Below are positions 19,602-27,246 of a stretch of 64,000 bases of DNA, piece by piece (position 1 is the first letter of the stretch; each line of letters starts with the position of its first letter). Source of the stretch: Bombilactobacillus apium (GTDB lineage Bacteria; Bacillota; Bacilli; Lactobacillales; Lactobacillaceae); contig NZ_JABZEC010000004.1 in assembly GCF_013385145.1 (NCBI RefSeq), positions 124,001 through 188,000 on the forward strand. The letters run 5' to 3'. The notes below the pieces were generated by a model that was given only the letters and a program-made list of their open reading frames with translations, was not told the origin of the DNA and ran no database searches. The position numbers and the translations under genes are program-made.

Positions 19602-20029
19602 ATGAAAATTAAGTATTTACCAGGGCAGCGAATCGCTTATCGGCGACAATTAAGAGCTTATGGGCCTCAGAATCGGACTTTCATGACCGATTTTAAGGCT
19701 TGGGTAGAGGCAAAAAATTTATTTCTCGGGTCGACAATTTTGGGGCTAGCCTTAGATAATCCCCAGCAGACACCAGCGTCAGCTTGCCGTTATGAAGTTG
19801 GTCTAGTTACTAAACGGACTGATTTTTTATTGCCAATAAAGCAGCGAATTATCCCGGGAAATAAATATGCTATTTTTTCAATTGCCCATACGGTTGGACC
19901 TTCTATCGTAATTTGCCAGCTACTTTAGACCGCTATCAACTGGGGCTATTAGATCAACCAATAGTTGAATGTTATCAGCAGGAATTAGTGGCCCAAGGTT
20001 TTTGTCAGATTTTGCTGCCAATTCAATGA
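19602..20029 (+). pseudogene. GyrI-like (AraC effector-binding-like) protein, frameshifted
   Basis: The first ~100 residues (begins MKIKYLPGQRIAYRRQL) look like the GyrI-like/SOUL-type small-molecule-binding fold found in GyrI and AraC effector domains. The reading frame then ends early at 19928, but another frame from about 19898 continues with FYRNLPATL, a PIVECYQQELVAQGF segment and ILLPIQ, which is the expected GyrI C-terminus (a W/Y-rich strand, E-Y and an I-LPI end). A one-base deletion or two-base insertion near 19890-19900 explains this. The ATG at 19602 has a GAGGA RBS; an in-frame ATG at 19590 is an alternative. Confidence 0.65.
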
Positions 20030-20090
20030 TAGATCAAATTACTCTAATTTTAATTTATTTACTATACTTCAAAAGTGGCGAGGTTTCTTA

Positions 20091-20546
20091 ATGTTAATTT
20101 GGCTCATTGTTGCTGCACTAATTCTCTTTATTTTATTAATTGGGGCATCTTTGATAATTATTTCTTTGATTAATAAGAATGTATTGTCAAAAATTTCTTC
20201 CGAACAATTACAATTTAAAATGGATGCTAAGGGTTATCCGCGAATTATCCATAATCTGCGAATAATTAGGCGAGTCTTTTTGGCGATTTATATCGGAGGC
20301 TGGATTATTTGTTATTTGACGAAGTATTGGCTGGGACTGCCTTTATTATTTGCTGGGATGGGAATTTATTTGATCATCTTCAGCCTGTACGTTATTGGAG
20401 TCTGTCAAAAAGAAACCCAACAAGTGAGACGGCAGTCGTGGGCTAGAAAAATAATTATCCTTTTGCAGGTGATCATTTTCCTGATAGCTTTGAGTGGGAG
20501 TGTCTTTAGTTTTGGAACGGCCTATCTGATTTATGAGAATGTCTAA
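20091..20546 (+). CDS. unknown membrane protein, array family A, copy 1
   Basis: A 151-residue protein with four predicted membrane segments: 1-28, about 58-77, 80-105 and 118-148. It has a basic cytoplasmic loop (KETQQVRRQSWARK) before the last segment and ends FGTAYLIYENV. I do not recognise the family. It is clearly homologous to the 152-residue gene at 21905 (shared IIHN/SIHN after a YPR/YDK motif, YWLG(L/I)PLLF, FGTA-LIYE) and more distantly to the gene at 20697. The RBS GAGG lies seven bases before ATG. It heads an array of alternating A and B genes. Confidence 0.8.
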   Translation: MLIWLIVAALILFILLIGASLIIISLINKNVLSKISSEQLQFKMDAKGYPRIIHNLRIIRRVFLAIYIGGWIICYLTKYWLGLPLLFAGMGIYLIIFSLYVIGVCQKETQQVRRQSWARKIIILLQVIIFLIALSGSVFSFGTAYLIYENV

Positions 20547-20564
20547 AATTTGGGAGTTCGGTTG

Positions 20565-20650
20565 ATGTCGCTGTCTTATTTAACTGAAAAGTAAAAAGAT
20601 GAAATTTTGCAATTAACTGGGCTTTGGATCTGGCGGGGGACTCTAAAATA
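20565..20650 (+). pseudogene. decayed array family B fragment
   Basis: Begins ATG-TCG with a GGGAG RBS and reads MSLSYLTEK followed by TAA and then KDEILQLTG. The intact B genes start MLVSYLTEKQKRIVLKL and MLISYLTEKQKSEILQL, so this is a B gene start in which the Gln codon has become TAA and the rest is deleted. Confidence 0.75.
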
Positions 20651-20696
20651 AAAGTCTTTTAGAGAAAATTGATTTTCAAGACCGGAGGGTTACTTA

Positions 20697-21140
20697 GTGC
20701 TAGATTTAGTTAATAGTTTAATTTTGGTGATTTATCTTTTAACTGGCTTCCTCTTCTATCTAATTTTTAAAAGTTTACCCTCAAAATATTCCAGGTCGCA
20801 GATTCGGTCTACGATCAAACAAAATAGAAAGTCTAGGCAAGTACGTAATTTTTGGAAATTATGTATTTTACTCATTGTAGCAATTATTTTTTTGGGAATT
20901 GGCGCTTGTTTATTAGATTCAAGCCTCTTTATTGCCTTGATCTATCTGATTATTGGCCTATTTTTTATATTTTCATTACTGTTTTTATTATCTGCGCGCG
21001 ATAAAATGGCGCTGAGGATTAGGGTATCATTCAAAACTAAAAGAAGAATTGTGTTTTTACGAAAAATAATTTTTATTCTAATTGTTTTGGAGAGTCTAGT
21101 TAGTTTTTGGGGTGCCTATTTGGCATATGAGTTGTTTTGA
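20697..21140 (+). CDS. unknown membrane protein, array family A, copy 2 (divergent)
   Basis: A 147-residue protein with four hydrophobic segments (about 1-25, 55-75, 78-103, 119-145), a basic loop after segment 1 and another before segment 4, and an end reading FWGAYLAYELF that parallels FGTAFLVYELV in copy 3. It starts at GTG with GGAGG seven bases upstream. Sequence identity to the other A copies is low but the size, topology and C-terminal motif agree. No known family recognised. Confidence 0.75.
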   Translation: MLDLVNSLILVIYLLTGFLFYLIFKSLPSKYSRSQIRSTIKQNRKSRQVRNFWKLCILLIVAIIFLGIGACLLDSSLFIALIYLIIGLFFIFSLLFLLSARDKMALRIRVSFKTKRRIVFLRKIIFILIVLESLVSFWGAYLAYELF

Positions 21141-21171
21141 AATAATTGTATAAAGTTTAGGAGTTAAGTTG

Positions 21172-21837
21172 ATGTTAGTCTCTTATTTAACTGAAAAGCA
21201 AAAACGAATCGTCCTTAAATTGGTTTGGCGCTATCACATGCTAAATAACTTTAAATATTTGTTGGGGATTATTGATCTTTTAATCATCTTTTGGGGCGGC
21301 GTCGATTGGTCTTTATTTAATAATCACCATCTTTATTTATGGTTAGTTGTCGGTTTGTTAGGGATAGTAGCTTTGCCGCTTGTCCTCGAGCAAGTTTATT
21401 TGCATAAGGCACTGCAAGGCCCGCAATTTAAAGGATGTAAAAATTTTATTTTATTTTTGGATAATCAGCTATCGATAAAACAAAAATACTGCCAATTGGT
21501 TAAAGAAATTCCTGAAATCTTACAAATATATCGTCAAGAAGATCTTTTAGCTCCGGGGGATGAAAATTATCAGTTTGAGCAAGATTTTGTTCTACGTGAA
21601 TTATCCCAAAAATTGAGTGTTCTCGCGCCGACCCGTAAATATGATGCTGTAATTATCACCACACAATATTATCTCCTGATTAAAGATCAAAGCTTTCCGA
21701 GACGATTAAAGTGGCGCAATATACCTGAATTATTTATTATTAAGAAAACGGCTGAAAATATGAAAATCCTAGCAACTGATAAATCTTTCGAATTGGATTT
21801 AAAGAAGCATACATCTCGATATTTTGATTTAAATTAG
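21172..21837 (+). CDS. unknown membrane protein, array family B, copy 1
   Basis: A 221-residue protein starting MLVSYLTEKQK. Two membrane segments (about 30-45 and 57-78) are followed by a soluble domain of about 140 residues, presumably cytoplasmic, with a conserved end (KKTAENMKIL, then a residue run ending in H-T-S-R-Y-F-D). It is homologous over its length to the gene at 22562: both share SYLTEKQK, a pair of membrane segments, a K(Y/M)DAVIITTQYY/KMIISTQDYY motif and KTAEN(M/I)(K/A)IL. The RBS AGGAG lies eight bases before ATG. Function unknown. Confidence 0.8.
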   Translation: MLVSYLTEKQKRIVLKLVWRYHMLNNFKYLLGIIDLLIIFWGGVDWSLFNNHHLYLWLVVGLLGIVALPLVLEQVYLHKALQGPQFKGCKNFILFLDNQLSIKQKYCQLVKEIPEILQIYRQEDLLAPGDENYQFEQDFVLRELSQKLSVLAPTRKYDAVIITTQYYLLIKDQSFPRRLKWRNIPELFIIKKTAENMKILATDKSFELDLKKHTSRYFDLN

Positions 21838-21904
21838 GATTTTGTGTTTAGTGGAAATTACTTCTTCTTTATTTTTAATTAAAGCCAAGGTGTGTGAGAT
21901 ATCA

Positions 21905-22360
21905 ATGTTAGAACTGATTAGTTTTATAGCCGCAATTTTGTTGCTTTTACTTTTGGGAGTAATTCTAGTAATTAATCATTTTATTAAACAAAGTTCACCA
22001 GGAGAAATTCCCCCAGAACAGTTGCAATCTTTCTTAAAAACCGAGGGTTATGATAAAAGTATCCATAATTTCAAAATTGTGAAAGTTTGTTTTTTCACGG
22101 TACTTATATTAGGGAGTGTGATTTCTATTTTAACTGATTATTGGTTGGGAATTCCTTTACTTTTTGTTTGGATTGGAATCTATTTAATAGCCGCCAATAT
22201 TTATGTTATTAAAATGAGTCGAAAAACAGTTCGTCGATTACAAAATCAATCGCGAACTGAAAAAAGAATTGTTTTTTGGTATAGGATTAGCTTAGTTTTA
22301 ACTTTTCTACAAAGTATGATTTGTTTTGGGACAGCGTTTCTTGTTTATGAACTGGTTTAA
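21905..22360 (+). CDS. unknown membrane protein, array family A, copy 3
   Basis: From ATG 21905 the product is 151 residues. An in-frame extension to 21842 exists but looks less likely because it would add a hydrophilic stretch before the first membrane segment. Four membrane segments. It shares with copy 1 the elements EQLQ, a GYDKSIHNFKIVK-type segment, LTDYWLGIPLLF and FGTAFLVYE. The RBS is weak (AAGG about 14 bases upstream), so the start is not certain. It follows the B gene by 67 bases. Confidence 0.75.
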   Translation: MLELISFIAAILLLLLLGVILVINHFIKQSSPGEIPPEQLQSFLKTEGYDKSIHNFKIVKVCFFTVLILGSVISILTDYWLGIPLLFVWIGIYLIAANIYVIKMSRKTVRRLQNQSRTEKRIVFWYRISLVLTFLQSMICFGTAFLVYELV

Positions 22361-22385
22361 AATAAAATTCAACCTTTAAGTTACT

Positions 22386-22535
22386 CGAGTTTGCCAGAAA
22401 AAAGCCCAACAACTGCAGCAGCAGTCGCGGGCTAGAAAAATAATTATCTTTTTGTAGGTGGTTGTTTTGCTGATGACTTCGAATAATAGTATCTTTAGTT
22501 TCGGAACTGTATATTTGATTTACGAGCTAGTTTAA
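22386..22535 (+). pseudogene. decayed array family A fragment, C-terminal end
   Basis: An open reading of VCQKKAQQLQQQSRARK followed by IIIFL, then TAG, then VVVLLMTSNNSIFSFGT and YLIYELV matches the C-terminal third of family A copy 1 (VCQKETQQVRRQSWARK through FSFGTAYLIYE). The N-terminal two thirds are missing. It marks a fourth A copy that has been lost. Confidence 0.8.
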
Positions 22536-22561
22536 ATAGACAACATTTAGGAGTTAGGAGC

Positions 22562-23236
22562 ATGTTAATATCATATCTAACCGAGAAACAAAAAAGTGAA
22601 ATTTTACAGTTAGCGTGGCATTACAGTATCATGAGAGGATTGAAATATTATATCTTTTTTTATGATATTATGATTGTTGCGGTGGTTGCTTGGGAAATAA
22701 GAGATTATCCCAGATTAACTTGGTTTTACATTTTTATGGGAACCGTTTGTATAGTTTTTGAGATTTGGTATTACGGATTTTATACTAAATCTTATTATCG
22801 ACAACATACACTAGAACGATCAGACTTAGTAGATCAAGATTTTGCGCTAGCCTTTTTAGATTGTAGTCCTTCAACTCAGGAAAATTATTCTCAGTTAGTA
22901 AGGCAATCTCGAAAATTACAGCGCCAATACAAAATGCAAGAACAACCGCTACCAGGAACTGCTGAATACAAAATTACCGATGATCGAATCTTCCAAAAAA
23001 GATTTATAAAGGATAATATTTTTCAAGGGGCACACGCTTATAAAATGATTATTAGTACGCAAGACTATTATATTTTGGCACAAGATGATCATTCAGAAAA
23101 TTTCTTTCAGAGAAGGATTAATCGTTTAACAATCATTGCCAAAACGGCTGAAAATATCGCAATTTTGGATAAATACCCTAATTTTAATAATAGTTTAAAA
23201 TCTGTAACGAATCATTATTTTAGAGTTGATATCTAG
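22562..23236 (+). CDS. unknown membrane protein, array family B, copy 2
   Basis: A 224-residue protein starting MLISYLTEKQKSEILQL with an AGGAG RBS. It has two membrane segments (about 29-46 and 56-76) and a soluble domain rich in charged and aromatic residues. It is a paralogue of the gene at 21172. Its last four bases overlap the stop of the convergent 686-residue cell-wall protein gene. Function unknown; the paired, repeatedly duplicated layout with the A proteins is reminiscent of immunity or addiction modules but this is inference. Confidence 0.8.
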   Translation: MLISYLTEKQKSEILQLAWHYSIMRGLKYYIFFYDIMIVAVVAWEIRDYPRLTWFYIFMGTVCIVFEIWYYGFYTKSYYRQHTLERSDLVDQDFALAFLDCSPSTQENYSQLVRQSRKLQRQYKMQEQPLPGTAEYKITDDRIFQKRFIKDNIFQGAHAYKMIISTQDYYILAQDDHSENFFQRRINRLTIIAKTAENIAILDKYPNFNNSLKSVTNHYFRVDI

Positions 23237-25293
23237 GCAATCTTTGAAATAATTAATTGAATGATTTCTAATATACCGGAAACTGCGGGGAGTCCTCCAT
23301 TAGTTACAATTATTATTCCTGCTATAATTAATACGCTTATAGCCACAGAATTAGTAATTTTTTCTGGGTTGATACCTTGGAAAATATTATTATTGATCTT
23401 TACTTTAGCCTTATAAACAAGTGATAAGGCATCCGATAATGGGCCTTGATCAGTTTCAAAAATATCAATAGTGATGGTTACAGAATAGCTTCGATCAGTG
23501 TTTACAGCGGAACTAATTGTCATCAAACCTGATTTGATTTTAGTAAAGAGTGAATTGGATCCAGTTTTATCTAACACAATATCTAAGACTCCACTAGGCA
23601 AATTAGAATGGTGCCGAAGCCAGGCACCTAAGTCTACACTAGATATACCGTTTTTATTAATTGTAATTGAGCCTGATCCTCCTTGAGCAGACAAGGAATT
23701 TCTGGCAGTAACACTTAACTCTAGAGTATCATCTTTATAAATTTTTACTGTTTTGCCAACGCTTAAATTAAAATCTCCGAGTAATTTTTTCAAAGCTGAA
23801 TTAGGGCTAACAAAATCAGTACGAGGAGCAAATTTATTGGTCCCCAAATCACGTCCCGAAGAAGCTCCTTGGTCAATATCGACGCCCCCGATTCCGTATT
23901 CTACAAATTGATCAAAAGCCCAATTATGAGGCATTTTGAAACCAAGATTGCCACTCCAGCCGTAAGACATGTCGGCAACAAAACTGTGAGTAACCAGTGA
24001 TTTAACTGCCTGACAGGCATTTCGGGTTCCATAAATACCAACTTGGTATTCCAAGTTTTGACAATATTGGGCAATGCTTTGGAAATAAGGAACAACGGTC
24101 CCGGCTAAATCTCCGGCTTGAATATCGACATCTACCGCGAAGTAAATTGTAGAAGCTCGAGGAAAGCCCAGTTTGCGAGCGGCTAAGACAGCTGCTGCAG
24201 CGTCGTTGATTCCTTGGGTAGCTGTAAAGTAGCTAACTTCGTAACCGCCATCTTCATAAATTGGAAAAATTTTGAGACCAGCAGCCGTTAAATTTTTAAT
24301 TTCCGCTGTGGTTAGATTTTTATTGCGTCGATTGGTTCCAGTTCCCACCGAACCAGTTAGATAGCGACCAACAATCTTAAAGCCATAGTTTTTAATCATC
24401 TGCGCTTGAGCGGCACTTAACTGGGTTGCGGTGTCGAAGGTATCTGAATCGCGATTGGTATTTCCATTACTGGTTAAGAGTCCTTTAATGACCGTTAGGT
24501 CAGCTGTAGCAGTATATGGTGGCAATTTCATGAACTTCCGGAAATCGACAATGGCGGTGCTAACGCTTGTATCAAAATTTCCGTTAAAGCTGCCAGTATA
24601 AAAGCCGTTAACATATAGACCGTACTGGATTAATTTTACGATTGCCCCTTGGGCTCCGGGGTTGACTGTGGGAGTTCGACTAATTGTGCCGGGGCCATAA
24701 ACCCCATTGGCCGTTGAACCTAAACCTTCAATTCGTTGGAGATAGTAGATTAAAGCTTGGTTGGTATCTCGTTGGTAGATACCATCACAAGGAAGAACAC
24801 CTAACTGTTCACTATATTGACTATTTAAAGCTTGTTGCATTTCCCGGATTCGGGCATCTCCTTTCGCTAATAAAGTAAAAGCACTCATGTCAAAGAGGGC
24901 CGCGATTAGATTGACAGTTAAAACTCCATTAGCAGTCAATCCAGCATTCTTTTGTAAGTTTTTAATTGCGGATCCTAAATAAACATCATATTTTTCAGTA
25001 AAACTTTGAGGATTGATACCTTTGCACCAAAAGGCCCCTTTAATTAATTTGACAATTTTGCTGGAAGAATTAAGTTGGATTCTACCTAATTGAGTTGCCA
25101 GTTTAGACTTAGTCAAGGGACCAAAGCCATTGGCTAAGGAAGTAATCCCTAATTCATGTTGTAATCCTTCTCGCAGGCTGTAAATTGTAGCCCAACCTGT
25201 TTGGCCGTTTTCTGGTGCTCGGTCGAAACCGGCCAGAGAACCATACGTTTTGTTTAACCATTTTTGAGTTGCTAAAACCATTTGATCTGCCAT
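23233..25293 (-). CDS. peptidoglycan-binding repeat / DUF1906 protein with C-terminal hydrophobic segment
   Basis: A 686-residue protein. The N-terminal 280 residues hold about four peptidoglycan-binding-like repeats, each with a helix followed by a G-(V/I)-(Y/L)-x-T-type element (for example VLPCDGIYQRDTNQAL and FYTGSFNGNFDTSVSTAIVD). Residues about 285-485 form a DUF1906 (glycoside-hydrolase-like, TIM-barrel) domain: FKIVGRYLTG, KIFPIYEDGG, TIYFAVDVDIQ, QVGIYGTRNACQAV and DIDQGASSG. A region of unknown fold (about 500-640) follows, then a hydrophobic C-terminal stretch of about 40 residues. There is no N-terminal signal peptide, so export would need lysis, the C-terminal segment or another route. 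The ATG has a perfect GGAGG ten bases upstream. It is convergent with the A/B array and divergent from the XRE/ImmA genes. Related proteins are often annotated as endolysin-like. Confidence 0.8.
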   Translation of the reverse strand: MADQMVLATQKWLNKTYGSLAGFDRAPENGQTGWATIYSLREGLQHELGITSLANGFGPLTKSKLATQLGRIQLNSSSKIVKLIKGAFWCKGINPQSFTEKYDVYLGSAIKNLQKNAGLTANGVLTVNLIAALFDMSAFTLLAKGDARIREMQQALNSQYSEQLGVLPCDGIYQRDTNQALIYYLQRIEGLGSTANGVYGPGTISRTPTVNPGAQGAIVKLIQYGLYVNGFYTGSFNGNFDTSVSTAIVDFRKFMKLPPYTATADLTVIKGLLTSNGNTNRDSDTFDTATQLSAAQAQMIKNYGFKIVGRYLTGSVGTGTNRRNKNLTTAEIKNLTAAGLKIFPIYEDGGYEVSYFTATQGINDAAAAVLAARKLGFPRASTIYFAVDVDIQAGDLAGTVVPYFQSIAQYCQNLEYQVGIYGTRNACQAVKSLVTHSFVADMSYGWSGNLGFKMPHNWAFDQFVEYGIGGVDIDQGASSGRDLGTNKFAPRTDFVSPNSALKKLLGDFNLSVGKTVKIYKDDTLELSVTARNSLSAQGGSGSITINKNGISSVDLGAWLRHHSNLPSGVLDIVLDKTGSNSLFTKIKSGLMTISSAVNTDRSYSVTITIDIFETDQGPLSDALSLVYKAKVKINNNIFQGINPEKITNSVAISVLIIAGIIIVTNGGLPAVSGILEIIQLIISKIA

Positions 25294-25559
25294 TTTTGCA
25301 AATCCTCCTTTAATTATTTATAAAGCTAAGTTGGAAATTGTGACCTCCTTTTCGTCTTTAGTTATCAAGTAGTTGCCTTTTTTTAGACTATATTCTAAAA
25401 TAAAGGTGGACTAAAGAAGCGCTCTAGATGCTTAGCTAACGTCCAGGAGCGGTTCTTAAATTTCTTGATGGACTCATTATTACACTAAAGTCTAATTATG
25501 TAAAGAAATAATTTCACTTTAGTCTAAAATAAATCTGCTGATTGGAGGAAAATCCTATT
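25294..25559. promoter_or_regulatory. divergent regulatory region with repeated operator-like sites
   Basis: Between the cell-wall protein and the XRE gene lie several related repeats: a perfect 7-6-7 inverted repeat TTTTAGA/TCTAAAA at 25381-25400, GACTAAAG at 25409-25416, ACTAAAGT at 25484-25491 and ACTTTAGT at 25516-25523 (inverted with respect to each other). The string TCTAAAATAAA occurs twice, at 25394-25404 and 25523-25533. These look like operators for the XRE repressor acting on both promoters. Confidence 0.6.
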
Positions 25560-25886
25560 ATGGCGCTCTTAGATAATATTAAAAGAATTGCGAAACAACA
25601 TGGATATAATTTGACGGAGGTTAATGATCGAGCCGGCTTGGGCAAAAATACGATCTATTCATGGAAGTTAAAAACACCTTCTACCGAAAATTTACAAAAG
25701 GTGGCGCAAGTTTTACAAGTTTCATTAGAGGAACTTTTAGGGGAATCAAAGCCAAAAGAAGAGACAATTGATATTACCCAGGCAATTCAAGCAGATAAGC
25801 TGCTGGCTTATGAAGGTCGCCGGATTCCCCCCGAAGAGATTGAAATGATTCGGCGGATTATTGAAGGACGTCGGTACCATGGATGA
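25560..25886 (+). CDS. XRE-family (ImmR-like) repressor
   Basis: A 108-residue helix-turn-helix regulator (residues 1-60 HTH_3: MALLDNIKRIAKQHGYNLTE, NDRAGLGKNTIYSWK, LQKVAQVLQVSLEELLG) with a short C-terminal extension. The ATG at 25560 has GGAGG 11 bases upstream; a TTG at 25542 lies within the RBS and is less likely. Its stop overlaps the metalloprotease gene. The gene pair matches the ImmR/ImmA type of switch known from mobile elements, where the protease cleaves the repressor on DNA damage or cell-cell signals. Confidence 0.88.
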   Translation: MALLDNIKRIAKQHGYNLTEVNDRAGLGKNTIYSWKLKTPSTENLQKVAQVLQVSLEELLGESKPKEETIDITQAIQADKLLAYEGRRIPPEEIEMIRRIIEGRRYHG

Positions 25887-26271
25887 TCTAATTACTTATT
25901 TATTAAATTACGCTTTTGATCATGGTTATGGTTCAGAAATTCTCAATGATGCTCCGGCGGATTGGCCCTCGGTGGCTTCACCAGAGTTGAAATTAGTCTT
26001 TATTAACTTAAATTGGTGCCGACCACGGGAGATTCCTTTTCAAATTGCGCATGAAATTGGCCATTTGTTGTCCGGGGATGTTTGTCAGCAGAATGACTTG
26101 TATCATCTCCAACTGCAAGTTGAAAATCGAGCCGATCTCCAGGCTATTAAAATATTGCGTCAGTATTGCCAAGATTGTGCGATTGAAATTACTAATCCGC
26201 TTGTCTTTGCGCAACAGTTTGGGATTCCTTATCGTTTATATAACTTAGTTGAAGCTAAGTGGTCAGCGTAA
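25879..26271 (+). CDS. ImmA/IrrE-family metalloprotease
   Basis: A 130-residue protein with the zinc-protease signature HEIGHLL near residue 57 (FQIAHEIGHLLSGD) and a downstream acidic residue in ENRADLQAI that can be the third metal ligand. The ATG overlaps the end of the XRE gene by eight bases and has AAGGA about ten bases upstream, so the two are translationally coupled. By analogy with ImmA it would cleave the XRE repressor and release the divergent and adjacent promoters. Confidence 0.88.
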   Translation: MDDLITYLLNYAFDHGYGSEILNDAPADWPSVASPELKLVFINLNWCRPREIPFQIAHEIGHLLSGDVCQQNDLYHLQLQVENRADLQAIKILRQYCQDCAIEITNPLVFAQQFGIPYRLYNLVEAKWSA

Positions 26272-26276
26272 AATAA

Positions 26277-26308
26277 AAACGACTCTTACCGTTAAGATAA
26301 GAGTCGTT
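26277..26308 (-). terminator. hairpin with U tract on the minus strand
   Basis: AACGACTCTTA and TAAGAGTCGTT form a perfect 11-base stem. The T run follows it on the minus strand only (TTTTTATTTT), so it works for leftward transcription, just before the ImmA gene end. Confidence 0.7.
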
Positions 26309-26339
26309 AGGGACCTGAAGTCCGCGTAAATATTAACTT

Positions 26340-26388
26340 ATAAAAAAAGCCGTTGTAACTTTCTAGTTAGAAAATTACAGCAGCTTTT
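26340..26388 (-). terminator. terminator after nagB
   Basis: On the minus strand GCTGCTGTAA pairs with TTACAACGGC, followed by seven U residues. It begins about 20 bases after the nagB stop. Confidence 0.8.
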
Positions 26389-26407
26389 ATTGATTGGAAA
26401 GTAATTT

Positions 26408-27109
26408 CTAAAGGTTGGCAGCAGCAGCTTCATCCACAATGATCGTTGCATTAGGATGATTTTGGAGAACGCTGGCTGGGCAATCTTCACTAACTGGGCC
26501 ATTGACGGTTTTAGCAATCGCGTCAGCTTTGTTAGCACCAAATGCCAACAACAAGATGTGCTTACTCTTCATGATGGAAGCAATTCCCATGGAGATTGCT
26601 TCCCGAGGAACATCGTCTTCGTTAGCGAAGAAACGAGCATTGGCGTCGATTGTTGATTGGGTCAATTGAACGCGGTGAGTTCCACAGTCGAAAGGAGTTC
26701 CTGGTTCGTTAAAACCGATGTGACCGTTTTGACCAATTCCTAAAATTTGGATATCGATTGGATTGTCGTCAATCAATTGATCGTAATGCTTAGCTTCAGC
26801 ATCCAAATCGCTAGCGTTACCATTAGGTACGTAGGAATTCTTGAAAGGTTTGTATTGGAATAAATGTTGGTTCATGAAATAGTGGTAACTTTGATCATTA
26901 TCAGCTGTTAAGCCGACATATTCGTCGAGATTGATTGAAGTCGTTTGTGAGAAATCAAGCTCACTATCGACCATTTTTTGGTAGAGGGTTTCGGGTGTAC
27001 TACCGGTAGCTAAACCTAAGACTTTCGCATTGGCTTGCATTCCGGTGGCAATAATTTCAAATGCTTTTTGACTTCCAGCAACTTTATCAGCAACTTTAAT
27101 AACTTGCAT
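26408..27109 (-). CDS. nagB: glucosamine-6-phosphate deaminase
   Basis: Converts glucosamine 6-phosphate to fructose 6-phosphate and ammonia, the entry of amino sugars into glycolysis. The 233 residues carry the family motifs [41 protein letters not shown] and the C-terminal [17 protein letters not shown]. Length fits the shorter Firmicute form. It is a single gene with its own terminator. Confidence 0.96.
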   Translation of the reverse strand: MQVIKVADKVAGSQKAFEIIATGMQANAKVLGLATGSTPETLYQKMVDSELDFSQTTSINLDEYVGLTADNDQSYHYFMNQHLFQYKPFKNSYVPNGNASDLDAEAKHYDQLIDDNPIDIQILGIGQNGHIGFNEPGTPFDCGTHRVQLTQSTIDANARFFANEDDVPREAISMGIASIMKSKHILLLAFGANKADAIAKTVNGPVSEDCPASVLQNHPNATIIVDEAAAANL

Positions 27110-27208
27110 AATTTGTGCGCCCCTTTAATATTGGTATAGTCCAATTATAGCGCACCGCTTTCAAAAGTCAACTCTCGTCCTTAAAAAGCCTAATCTTGAG
27201 ACTAAAAA

Positions 27209-27237
27209 AACGCCCCTTCCTTTCGGAAAGAACGCCA
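27209..27237 (-). terminator. terminator after ndh
   Basis: On the minus strand GGCGTTCTTTCC pairs with GGAAGGGGCGTT through a GAAA loop (with G-U pairs), followed by seven U residues; the stem begins about ten bases after the ndh stop. Confidence 0.8.
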
Positions 27238-27246
27238 TAATTAAAA

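Noticed and set aside
19880-19910. Programmed frameshift in the GyrI-like gene
   Set aside because: No slippery heptamer or stimulatory structure is visible at the shift; simple mutation fits better.
20091-26271. Prophage or integrative element
   Set aside because: No integrase, terminase, capsid, relaxase or att repeats were found; only the XRE/ImmA pair and the endolysin-like protein are phage-like.
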